A stretch of DNA of 52,410 bases from Nemertoderma westbladi (lineage: Eukaryota > Xenacoelomorpha > Nemertodermatida > Nemertodermatidae). The number at the start of each line of letters is the position of its first letter. Position 1 is the stretch's first letter. The DNA lies in assembly GCA_032718475.1 (NCBI GenBank), contig JAUCBJ010005129.1, positions 1-52,410 on the forward strand. Reading direction: 5' to 3'. Positions 42,825 through 52,410 of the stretch are shown here, piece by piece. The notes beneath the pieces are model-generated. The model saw only the letters and a program-made list of their open reading frames with translations. It did not search any database and was not told where the DNA came from. A program made the position numbers and the translations under genes.

Positions 42825-44444
42825 GCCGATACGGTTGATTTATATTATTAAGGAATGCAGTACTACTGGTTTACTGCATACTGTATGCATGCACACTGCA
42901 TTATTGGTACACCCCCCTTAAAATTGTTGAACTAGCTAGGTGTACTGTTTGCTATTTTTGTAGTGTTTGCCATTTCATTTTTTCCATTGAGCACAGCAGA
43001 CACTGAAACATGGAAGATAAATTATGTATGAAAGTTGTTCTTGGACAGTGAATAGTGTCATTAATTGGCCGGTATTACAGTGTTCTTTGAATTAAATAAT
43101 GGCTGATTGCTTCAATGAGATACTCAAATGTTTCGCAATCCTTCCGCAGATATCGCCGATATTGTCGGCGACTTTAACAGCCGTTTTCATTTTGACATTT
43201 CGATTGAAAATTGTACAGTAGTGGCAATGCTAAATGTTACACAATAAATTATTGGGAGCATTAATAAAATAATCACCCAGATTTTAAAGAGACTAATATT
43301 TTACATCAAACCAACCAAGTTTCTCTATAAGTTGCTGGAAAAGTTGCTGACAAAGTTGCTGGTATAGTTGCTACTTGTAAACCAGCCTTAGAAACACGAA
43401 ATAGGAGACCCACATATGTGTATATAGATACATATATATTACAAATATGAATATTTATTGGCACAGAAGTAGAAACCGGTATATGTGTATTACTCCTTGA
43501 TCTGGGTTTAACCCTCACAACCTGGGTCACATCTGGGTTTAATTATGGGTTTAACTATTATCATTATTACTTTATATTATAATTATTACATTATCACTTA
43601 ATTTCTCGAAATTATTTTATTTATTTCTAGGAGAAAGTGGAGTAATAACAGGTCAGTAACAATGACAGGTCAGCATGTGAATTTATCCAAAATAATTTTA
43701 TTATAATTTTTTTAATATATTATATTATCTTTAATTCCAGGCCACGGCCCATAGTAAAAACATTTATTATTGAATACGAATAATAAAAGCGCAATTAACT
43801 AGAAATATAGTACGTACAGTATATTTGTATGTATATGTGTATAAGGTTCAATTAATACTGATATGTAAGGGCGCACAAACATTTAACGTATTACTCTGTT
43901 ACAGTAGTATTTGCAAATTTGTAAATGATATTATTTCGCATAAATTGTATGCAAACACGGGAACACAGCGGTCCACATAGCAAACGGGGCGAATAGCACC
44001 AAGAAAAACGTTAATTATTGAATTATTAATTATGTTAATAAACTCGACACACGATACCCAAATATAATATACCATAATAACCAAACAATAGATTTATACA
44101 ACCTGGGGGTGATTACTGATTGTGCACCACGCTGGAATTATTCAATCGTGACCAAAGCGCATTGCAATAGATGTGAGTGAAGAACCCTCTAAACAAAATA
44201 ATTTTAACAGTAGTAGAACAATAATTCGTGCCCAATGAAAGTAATAATGATAATATTAAACAACTCATTCCCCCAAAACACCAATGATAAATTATTGTAT
44301 TATAACAGTCATAATTTTTCCCTCAATTGTTTTTGGCATACAAATTAATCGTACTGTATAATAATGTAAACCTCTCTCAGTATATAAAACAATGCATTTG
44401 AGTCATAAGACTGAATATTTCGACATGAAAAATGTATATTTCAG
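42825..44444. other. Intron sequence, no gene seen
   Basis: AT-rich intron between the family A insertion and the next host exon. One short tandem of AGTTGCTG-like units at 43328-43374; otherwise nothing recognised. Confidence 0.5.
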
Positions 44445-44559
44445 GTACGCCACCCAGGGAATTCAACGTAACCTGCCAATCAGTAAACAACTACTTATAC
44501 ACAACATGCAGCTGGCCGGCAGAGGATGGAGCTACTTACGGATGTCAATCAGGTGCCGG
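44445..44559 (+). CDS. Host gene exon: Cys-rich extracellular segment
   Basis: Acceptor TATATTTCAG (ending 44444), donor GTGAGT (44560). In phase with the upstream mini-exon it encodes a segment starting TPPREFNVTC, then CSWPAEDGATYGCQ. It has a sequon (NVT) and cysteines spaced C-X10-C-X-W, the spacing seen in the first domain of class I cytokine receptors; on this evidence alone that is only suggestive. It ends with two bases of a codon that the next exon completes. Exon status rests on splice signals, open frame and phase agreement on both sides. Confidence 0.6.
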
Positions 44560-45306
44560 GTGAGTGGATCTAAGGAAAATAGTGCGGCAGTGCGGCATAT
44601 AATGCATCTTTATTTTTCTTTATTTGTTTCAACCAATAGCAGCCTTTAAAAATGTCCTTAGTATATCCTTAGTTTAGTCTATATACTAGAAAGGGTCTGG
44701 GAAAATCTTGTTGCCACGGTAACGGAATTAAAGTATATGTAGTATTTACAATATAAGTATCTTTACAAATAAAATTTAATATCTTTATAATATAAGTCAT
44801 TATAATTATATATAAATCAATTTCTAGAAAAACCACAATAGGAACAAACTTCCTTATCTAAACTCAATAAATTTTCAATAGTCAAGTGCACGTAGATAGG
44901 GAAATCATAAAAAAACAGTTACCTTGGCAACCAGCCTAAACAGACCCTTATAAATATAAATTTATAATTTGAAGAAAAAAGTTAAGGTATTATGAATTGG
45001 AACAATTCATGCGCGTACTCGTACTATTAATGAGTGCTGGTTTGTCACCCAGATTTTGCCCACAAGTAAAAAATAACCGCAAATGAACATAACACTCCAA
45101 GATATGTATGTATGTACTCTAACATTATGTAGGCAGTTTGTTTGAAGACCTCCCTTCCTTAGTTACAGTTAACAGCCAAGAGAGAGGAGCGTTCAGGTTG
45201 ATTCCCATGCTTCGTGTTTCAAGTACATTTTACTCAGGCCACGCAGGTACAAGCACAACAGACAGTCTAAAAATCACTGGAGTGGAATGATTAATTAGGA
45301 TACTGT
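44560..45306. other. Intron sequence, no gene seen
   Basis: AT-rich sequence before the minisatellite; no recognised feature. Confidence 0.4.
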
Positions 45307-46636
45307 GAAGGGAGATGTTTGTAATGAAGGGAGATGTTTGTAATGAAGGGAGATGTTTGTAATGAAGGGAGATGTTTGTAATGAAGGGAGATGTTTGTAA
45401 TGAAGGGAGATGTTTGTAATGAAGGGAGATGTTTGTAATGAAGGGAGATGTTTGTAATGAAGGGAGATGTTTGTAATGAAGGGAGATGTTTGTAATGAAG
45501 GGAGATGTTTGTAATGAAGGGAGATGTTTGTAATGAAGGGAGATGTTTGTAATGAAGGGAGATGTTTGTAATGAAGGGAGATGTTTGTAATGAAGGGAGA
45601 TGTTTGTAATGAAGGGAGATGTTTGTAATGAAGGGAGATGTTTGTAATGAAGGGAGATGTTTGTAATGAAGGGAGATGTTTGTAATGAAGGGAGATGTTT
45701 GTAATGAAGGGAGATGTTTGTAATGAAGGGAGATGTTTGTAATGAAGGGAGATGTTTGTAATGAAGGGAGATGTTTGTAATGAAGGGAGATGTTTGTAAT
45801 GAAGGGAGATGTTTGTAATGAAGGGAGATGTTTGTAATGAAGGGAGATGTTTGTAATGAAGGGAGATGTTTGTAATGAAGGGAGATGTTTGTAATGAAGG
45901 GAGATGTTTGTAATGAAGGGAGATGTTTGTAATGAAGGGAGATGTTTGTAATGAAGGGAGATGTTTGTAATGAAGGGAGATGTTTGTAATGAAGGGAGAT
46001 GTTTGTAATGAAGGGAGATGTTTGTAATGAAGGGAGATGTTTGTAATGAAGGGAGATGTTTGTAATGAAGGGAGATGTTTGTAATGAAGGGAGATGTTTG
46101 TAATGAAGGGAGATGTTTGTAATGAAGGGAGATGTTTGTAATGAAGGGAGATGTTTGTAATGAAGGGAGATGTTTGTAATGAAGGGAGATGTTTGTAATG
46201 AAGGGAGATGTTTGTAATGAAGGGAGATGTTTGTAATGAAGGGAGATGTTTGTAATGAAGGGAGATGTTTGTAATGAAGGGAGATGTTTGTAATGAAGGG
46301 AGATGTTTGTAATGAAGGGAGATGTTTGTAATGAAGGGAGATGTTTGTAATGAAGGGAGATGTTTGTAATGAAGGGAGATGTTTGTAATGAAGGGAGATG
46401 TTTGTAATGAAGGGAGATGTTTGTAATGAAGGGAGATGTTTGTAATGAAGGGAGATGTTTGTAATGAAGGGAGATGTTTGTAATGAAGGGAGATGTTTGT
46501 AATGAAGGGAGATGTTTGTAATGAAGGGAGATGTTTGTAATGAAGGGAGATGTTTGTAATGAAGGGAGATGTTTGTAATGAAGGGAGATGTTTGTAATGA
46601 AGGGAGATGTTTGTAATGAAGGGAGATGTTTGTAAT
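45307..46636. repeat. Minisatellite: 70 copies of a 19-bp unit
   Basis: The unit GAAGGGAGATGTTTGTAAT is repeated exactly 70 times (1,330 bp) with no difference that I can see. It lies in an intron of the host gene. Because 19 is not a multiple of 3 and the unit has no stop in any frame of the minus strand, it creates a long artificial ORF there. Confidence 0.97.
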
Positions 46637-46959
46637 GAGTGTTGCTTTGCGTAGCGAGTACTACTTTATAATCAAAATATGGGACCTCTGTTGCTGAGAG
46701 CAATGGCAGGAAATTCGGGGACCAATCAACACAGCAAACTCTGCCGGGTGCATGGAGGAACATTCAAACCCTTACGAGAGGGCAGCGGAACTGTGTCATT
46801 ATTAGTATGTCGTCGATACAGCTATTATGGATTTGACGATTATTATTATTCGCTTATACAAAACATATGCAATGGCCCAACATGCAATGGTCTTACATGC
46901 CGCTAAGGATACAGGCTGTGGCATTGGAGCGGAGGGAGGAAGCCAGCAGATGCAAAAAC

Positions 46960-47260
46960 TGTCCCAGTAGACCATTTTTTCACTGATATTTCCAGGGAAA
47001 TCATTAGCAAATTCGAAAACCGAAACCAGACCATACCAAGGTCTTGTACACAGCCAGTTTAATTTATTTTCACAACATACAAACCAGTCGCTCCTATCTT
47101 TTAAAGACCTCATCCCAGTCATATTTGCTTCAAAAGTTATTTACTCTTTCTCTTGTCCCATTTGTAAGGAGGGATATGTTGGGGACACTATCAAACTCTT
47201 GTCCAACGAGTTAAACAGCACCTATGTCGGGTCGCCAATCATTATTTTACTAAAAGGCAT
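46960..47260 (+). pseudogene. Penelope-like GIY-YIG endonuclease fragment (degenerate)
   Basis: A frame through this stretch reads SFKDLIPVIFASKVIYSFSC, then PICKEGYVGDT (47143-47175), followed by a frameshift into an RVKQH segment. The order FKD..P, K..Y.F.C..C...YVGxT, RxxxH resembles the C-terminal GIY-YIG endonuclease of Penelope-like elements. It lies in the intron just before the next host exon. Only a remnant; assignment moderate. Confidence 0.4.
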
Positions 47261-47294
47261 GCATTATAATAAATTGTTTTTTCATCCAATTTAG

Positions 47295-47584
47295 TACTAT
47301 GTACAATACCTTGCTTTGTCCTCGACCCAATGTAACCGAAAATGGAACTTCATACTACGTACATACATTTATTAACAACTTGACTGAGGCGAAGTGGCGA
47401 TGTCAATATGGGGCTAATAGTGACAATCTCATATTCGACTGTGATAAAACTAACCAGATCGATGTGTTTGCCATGAATAATTATACAGCTGCTCGTCGAC
47501 AACAAGATATCAACAATAATTTGAATCCACGTGTCTGGGCATACGCAACTATCACAATGACTTATTTTCACCCAAAAAAAATGT
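47295..47584 (+). CDS. Host gene exon: Cys- and glycosylation-rich segment
   Basis: Acceptor TCCAATTTAG (ending 47294) and donor GTAAGT (47585; GTGTAAG two bases earlier is an alternative). It begins with the single base that completes the codon split at 44559 and encodes about 96 residues: TMYNTLLCPRPNVTENGTSY, ... KWRCQYG ... FDCDKTNQ ... YTAARRQQDINN. Four sequons (NVT, NGT, NLT, NYT) point to an extracellular domain. No family recognised. The gene must continue downstream of, or beyond, the family B insertion. Confidence 0.6.
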
Positions 47585-47645
47585 GTAAGTTTTTTTTATT
47601 TATATCATTATTATACAATAATTATACAATAGGATAGTGTAATGT

Positions 47646-48208
47646 TGTGACGGGATCTAAGATCCCGACCGGGTTAATGTTTCACGCGTCACCGTTCTAC
47701 CTCAGGGATTGTGTTAGTAGCTTGGCCGAGGCCGTTATAGGAAAAGAATGAGAGTCCGGTGTTGTCACTTTGATATCGTAAATAATAGCACAATAATGTT
47801 GTGGCAGAAACACAGATATAATGGGTACCGGTATGTATCTGATTGATGACGGTAAACAACTGATACCGGTCTGCACTAACTGAGTAACTAACTAACTGAA
47901 TCACAAACCGGTAACGGGAGGTAATATATGATTGATATACCAATATTGCTTCACCTCCTACGCTACCTTGGCCTGTTACCTAATGGATGCTCTCATTTGC
48001 CCTTATTGGCTAATACCCTACTTTTCACCCTTGCACTCTCTGGGAGTGTTTCCCCTCTGTTGCTAGCCTCTACTAGCTGTGTCCCCTCCGAGGTGGTTTG
48101 ACCTCTAACCCTCCTTTGTGTGTGGCTTGGGGGCTTGTGTTCACCCCCCCCCCCCCCAAATGTTGGTTGTGATACGAGATTAATATTGCTAATCTCGTAT
48201 CTCCAACA
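47646..48208 (-). repeat. Family B 3' LTR, copy B2
   Basis: 563 bp, from TGTGACGGG to CCAACA, followed by the same CTCCCCCCCAT purine tract (complement) as in B1. It is shorter than the B1 LTRs because the 60-bp segment after the GATACGAGATT hairpin is absent. Clearly more diverged from B1 than the two B1 LTRs are from each other. Confidence 0.8.
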
Positions 48209-49072
48209 CTCCCCCCCATGCTATCTTCCCGGTGAGAAGATAGCATCAACTACAAGTGCGCTTCAATTCCGCTGGAGCCCGATCTACTATCGGGTGAGGA
48301 GTGGAGTTCTTTTCTCGGAGTCGGCTTTCCAGGCCGCTCCCTCTGGGTATGATATTACTACCCCTTCTTGGTGCAATCGCAACCTATGTTGCACCAAGAC
48401 ATCTGACGTCTCTGTTCGAGACAATTGTGGACTCACTCCTCTCACACAATTTTATATCACCTCTCTCTAAACTCACTCTATCTTCGCTCTGAACTCACTC
48501 TAACTCCACTCTGAACTCACTCCAACTCCACTCTTCTCCATGTTGTATGGGCCCTATTGTCCCTTACTCTCCCTCTTACTGCTCGCTTCCCACATTTGAA
48601 TTGCACCCGCCTACTTTCCACACGCGTCAACACCTCCTCCCAATATCTTCCCCGTGCTCCTGTACTCAACCCGTACTTGTTTCACTTCACTCACTCCAGA
48701 GGAGCCTCACCATCCCCTTTTGTGCCGTCGCACTCAGGAAGTGTGATTCGTCCAGTGTCCCGTCCTCCTGTCATAGTCAATTGGTCCCCAGTCCCAGTAG
48801 CTAGTTGGAAAAGGTCATATGACTATAGTAGTTACTTTGATTATATTGATTTTAATTATATTCTATTGATTATTACATACGTACATACTAATTGCACTTT
48901 ATTAAATTTGCACTTAGGAGTTCGTATTACTTCGCATGTGGTGCCTTCCAGGCATCCCCACATCTCCCCCTCCGAGTTCTAGTTCGCTCCTCCCGTCTTC
49001 GGGAACCATCTCAGTTCCTTCCCTCTATCGTCGTCCTGTCTCGGTCGCTTCCTTCCCTCTGCCTTATCCTCC
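48209..49072 (-). promoter_or_regulatory. Family B 3' UTR and end of accessory ORF, copy B2
   Basis: Collinear with 7092-7966 of B1: purine tract, 11-bp stem next to it (about 48215-48247), GGTGCAA/TTGCACC stem (about 48368-48400). The last 80 bases before the inserted element correspond to the basic tail of the accessory protein. Confidence 0.6.
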
Positions 49073-50662
49073 TTAACCCTATTAAACCCGGGGGGGGGGT
49101 CAATATGACCCCCCCCCCCCCGTGGTTTTTTTATTATAATTCTGAAACAAACGCAGTTGGGAATCTGAAATTTTATGACTTTTCCTAAAAATCTAATGTC
49201 TTCCTAGTAATGAAAACCGTTTTCAGAAATATTGGGTAGTTTTCGAGTTATAGCACCATTTTTTAATCCTACTTTTGGCACTTTTTTTGAGACGTTTTTT
49301 GAAAATTACATTTCATTAAATATGAATTGTAACATCTCTATTTTTGATTTACTCCGGTTTTTTGGTGTTAGCAATTGGATGGAATTCATATAAATTGATT
49401 TAGAAATTTCAAACTTGTTTTATTCGGTGGGTGCCAATTTTTGGTGCCAGCACCAAATTTTGAAATATGTCAATTTTGTAAATTGATTGTTTGAAACTTG
49501 TTTTTTACGCAATTGGGGTTTTTTGGGGTTCTGGATTCGATGAAATATATACGAGTTGCACCAAGCGTATCAAACTTGTATTTTTCGGTGCTGCGTGCAA
49601 ATTTTGGTGCTAGCACGAAATTTTGAAAATCCATTCAATAGATAAAAATTTTTTACAAACAATTTTTTTCTTGCGTTTTAGAAATTTATCGCTGTTCTGA
49701 ATTCAATGGAATATATAATTATCAAACTAGACATCTCAAACTTGTTTTTTTCGGATGTGGGTGCAAAATGTGGTGCTAGCACCAAATTTTGAAAACCATC
49801 AAATATATCAATTGATTGTGTCACCTTGTTTCTTGCGTTATACGGGTTTGTGATGGTTCTGAATTCAATGGAATCAGTAAAAATTTCATAAGAGTTATCA
49901 AACTTGTATTTTTTGCCGGTGGGTGAAAATTATTGTGCCAGCACCAAATTTTGGAAAATATGCAAATTGATCAGTTAGATAGTACCACCTTGTTTCTTGC
50001 GTTATACGGGTTTATGAGGGTCCTCCTGAATCCGATGGAATCAATAAAAACAGCACTGGACATCGCAAACTTGTACTTTTTGGTGATGGGTACGAAATTT
50101 GGTGCTAGCACCAAAATTTGCCAAATTACGCCGAAAAATACAAGTAGTAATAATCTGGCATATTAGAAATGTATTCCATTACAATCAGCGCCCAAGAAAA
50201 CATATAAATGTGAATTTATAGCATCGTATAAGTGAATTAAAAATTTTGTGTTCAAACTGAAAAGTGCTGGTTACTTGTTTTTTTCATTTTTTTCCTACGC
50301 AGAGAGGACTAAACAGCCATTTATAGTAATCACATCATTTTTAAATATTTTCCAATATATTTTGCACCCCAGAAAACCTGTATTGAAAAATAATTAGCCG
50401 AAAATGTAACTTTCAAATTTTGTGATAATTGTGCACTACTTGTAATTTAGTACATTTTTCCAGCCCCAGTACATTTTTTCGATTTTTTTCGGTCGGATCC
50501 AGACAAGTGATACCTACGTACAAACAAAAAATCAGACGTTTTCATAAATATTTGTAGATTTTAGAGGGGGGGGGGGGGGGGGGGGAGGGGGGGGAGGGGG
50601 GTCAATATGACCCCTCCCTGGTATTTGTACAACATTTTATTGCCTGGTACTAATAGGGTTAA
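49073..50662 (+). mobile_element. TTAA-flanked non-autonomous element (family M), complete copy M2
   Basis: 1,582 bp (49077-50658) beginning CCCTATTA and ending TAATAGGG, flanked by TTAA (49073-49076, 50659-50662). The matching empty site is visible in copy B1 near 7962 (CCTCCTTAAGGCTCC). TTAA duplication and CCCT ends are features of piggyBac-type elements. It has G/C runs with GGGTCAATATGACCC near both ends. The interior has five degenerate units of about 165 bp, each with the palindromic box TTGGTGCTAGCACCAA (starts near 49441, 49604, 49770, 49933, 50099). There is no transposase. Confidence 0.85.
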
Positions 50663-52410
50663 GGCTCCTCATTCTCGCCGTTACCGCCTTACTGATCCCT
50701 GTGGTCGATTCCTTGGGCGCTGGTGTTATTAGCTCCTGGTAACGCTTCGCAGGTGGCCCTTCCAAATGCCCTTCCTGCTTCCCCCTAGTAGCGTCCCACA
50801 AGATCATCTTCATGGTTCGCGGCACATGCTCTGCCAGGAAATCTCTGAACTCTCCTCTGTTCTCTGGCACCAATCTATCCAAATACCTCTGCATATTGAT
50901 GACCCCACCATACTACGCCGCCGTCCTACTTCTTGGTATGTAAATGGAAGTCTCCCCTTAATAATTTCCAGATGGGCCTCCTGATTGATGTTGAAGAAAC
51001 CCCACCGGAACTCCTGGGCCTTCATTCTCTGTCGCGTCATGACGCCGACATCGGCCCACTCCTCGAAGATCTTAAACTTCTCCTCGTCGTCCATCCAGTC
51101 GCACTGGCGCCCATAGTGCCCTCGGAAGTTACACTTAGAACACCGGTTGTGCAACCTCGGTCACGCCCCCATCCTTTGACTAGACTCGCGGCAGTAGAGG
51201 CAACTCGTCCCCTTCTGGAATCGATACAAGCAGCTCTTTTCCTGGTGAGTAAGCCTCCCGCAGTAATCGCAGCCATGTGTCAACACATCCCGCCCCAAGT
51301 CGTCTTTTGCCCCAAGCGGTCTCCTAGGTCTATGGAGCCATTGGTAAGCAAACTTCTGGATGTTAACGTCTCTGTCCATGTCTACGTCCTCGTCACGCCT
51401 CGACATCGTCTCTCCAAACACTACTCGTGGTGCCATTCCCGGTTGCTCGCCCAACCTGATGGTGCTCCTTGCGAAATCCATCGCCGGCTCCTCGTGCACA
51501 CAGGTCCGCTTGACGGGTTTATCCCAGAAGGCCCTCGCCCCGCTGGCCATCACCACTCTCCCACCAACCCAGTCCGTATCTGAGTGGCCGATCCTCTCGA
51601 TGGGCGGCATCTCCCCGAACTCGTCGTCATCCTCATCCCCCGCTGGGAGTGGATCCAGACCCGGTATCCCGGCAGACCCATTGTGTCCCTTCTCACCTTG
51701 GCTCTTGCCCGTAACTTTCCATCCTTCCAGTTCCCTCGGTCTCTTCCTCGTGAAATCGCCCTCAGAGCCTGCTGGCATGGGCATCGATTGCAATCCTGAT
51801 GTCGACTGTTTCGGCGATTCTTCCGTCCATCCTAGCTCATCCCCCAGAAACTCGCCCGAGCTCCCTGATCCCCACCTTAGCTTGTCCAAGTCCTGGGCCT
51901 CGAACCCATAGTCCTCTCCTCTAGCTTCCGCCTCTCTTTCACCTGCCTCCCTCCTTTCTCTTCTGGCGATTTCTTCCAATTGCTTCTCCTCTAGTCTATC
52001 CGCTTCCAGCTTCTCCCACCTCTGATATGGTGTATCCACCTCCCTGTCTACTAGATGCCGGCAGTTGTAGTATACCGACTCGCCCTTCAGCCCCGGGTGG
52101 TCTGCCAGACCTTCGAAGGCCATCTTGAAGGCTCTTCTGTAGTTCAGGGGTGATCCTGACAGCAGAAACGCCGTTGGCTCTCTTCCGATAACCACGGACA
52201 TGAATAGGTTTAGCAAACCTATCATTATCCAATCCTCCTGTAGGATATATCGCTTCTGATATATCTTTATCACTCCTTTCCGGAACTGATACACCTCCTG
52301 TTTCCCTGGCCTCGCTCCCCACTTCAGCGAGTTTGCCAGCTCCGCTCCGTACTCCTCCCTGAATTTACCCCAGTCCATCGGCTTGTGGCAGACGAGCCCC
52401 ATGAGCTGGC
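50663..52410 (-). pseudogene. Family B accessory ORF, copy B2 (window-truncated)
   Basis: The best-preserved family B accessory reading: 413 codons open from the window edge to 51161. It starts inside the exonuclease-like domain (after the exo II region) with CHKPMDWGKFREEYG and YILQEDW, a possible exo III region, then a charged helical linker (EADRLEEKQLEEIARRE), an acidic DEDDDEFGE stretch and the knuckle CDYCGRLTHQEKSC. A frameshift follows near 51170; the next frame has CSKCNFRGHYGRQCDW, a second canonical knuckle (about 51100-51142), and after another shift the basic C-terminal part down to the M2 insertion. Confidence 0.7.

Larger units (their letters stand above)
47646..52410 (-). mobile_element. 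BEL/Pao family B retrotransposon, copy B2 (3' part)
   Basis: LTR at 47646-48208, then a region collinear with 7092-9640 of copy B1, on the same strand. The element runs out of the window within its accessory ORF. It is interrupted by the TTAA-flanked element M2 at 49077-50658. Confidence 0.85.

Noticed and set aside
45307-46636. CRISPR-like array
   Set aside because: Units are contiguous with no spacers, and the genome is clearly eukaryotic.
45291-46763. 490-codon minus-strand ORF of repeated 19-residue peptide
   Set aside because: It is a by-product of the 19-bp minisatellite, which has no stop in any minus-strand frame; no other coding evidence.

Overview
The window is eukaryotic, from an invertebrate animal genome. 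Two families of BEL/Pao LTR retrotransposons (a group known from animals) dominate it. A 5'-truncated LINE, a probable Penelope-like fragment, foldback and TTAA-flanked non-autonomous elements, and the phase-compatible exons of one host gene with a fibrinogen C-terminal domain make up most of the rest. The species cannot be named from the sequence; a marine invertebrate such as a mollusc would fit the fibrinogen-related gene and the transposon load, but that is a guess.

Layout. 1-6480 (+): 3' half of BEL/Pao family A (copy A1): a 1.3 kb spacer, two intact ORFs after pol (353 aa and about 1,056 aa), a purine tract and a truncated LTR. 6481-20789 (-): near full-length family B element (copy B1), LTR to LTR, with decayed gag, protease-RT, RNase H-integrase and a decayed accessory ORF; a 1.1 kb foldback element sits in its gag. 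20880-22208: truncated TTAA-flanked element. 22364-23130 (+): fibrinogen-domain exon plus a 28-nt mini-exon of a host gene. 24057-25094 (+): LINE reverse transcriptase fragment. 26963-42819 (-): complete family A element (copy A2) with nearly identical 1.2 kb LTRs; it lies inside a 21.3 kb intron of the host gene. 44445-44559 and 47295-47584 (+): two further host exons, separated by an intron holding exactly 70 copies of a 19-bp unit. 47646-52410 (-): start of a second family B element (copy B2), which runs off the window and carries a TTAA-flanked element.

The main discovery candidate is the gene after pol. Families A and B differ strongly in gag, pol, LTR and length, yet both carry, in the position where env-like genes sit in some BEL/Pao elements, an ORF with the same architecture: a DEDD-type 3'-5' exonuclease-like domain (DxE exo I, KxGSAxxxD exo II, then an xDxQ segment), a linker, a series of CCHC zinc knuckles and a basic C-terminus. 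Family A adds a second unknown ORF in front of it. In both families a long non-coding spacer separates it from pol, and in family A this spacer contains a conserved TATA-like sequence and an inverted repeat. This looks like a retrotransposon-borne nuclease/nucleic-acid-binding module that I do not know as described.

How the parts work together: gag would form the particle, and pol would do maturation, reverse transcription and integration. The accessory protein could trim or proofread nucleic acid in the particle, or counter a host small-RNA pathway; both are inference. Copy A2 is young by its LTRs but has lost the exonuclease part by deletion and has two in-frame stops in gag-pol, so it is either non-autonomous or uses stop readthrough.
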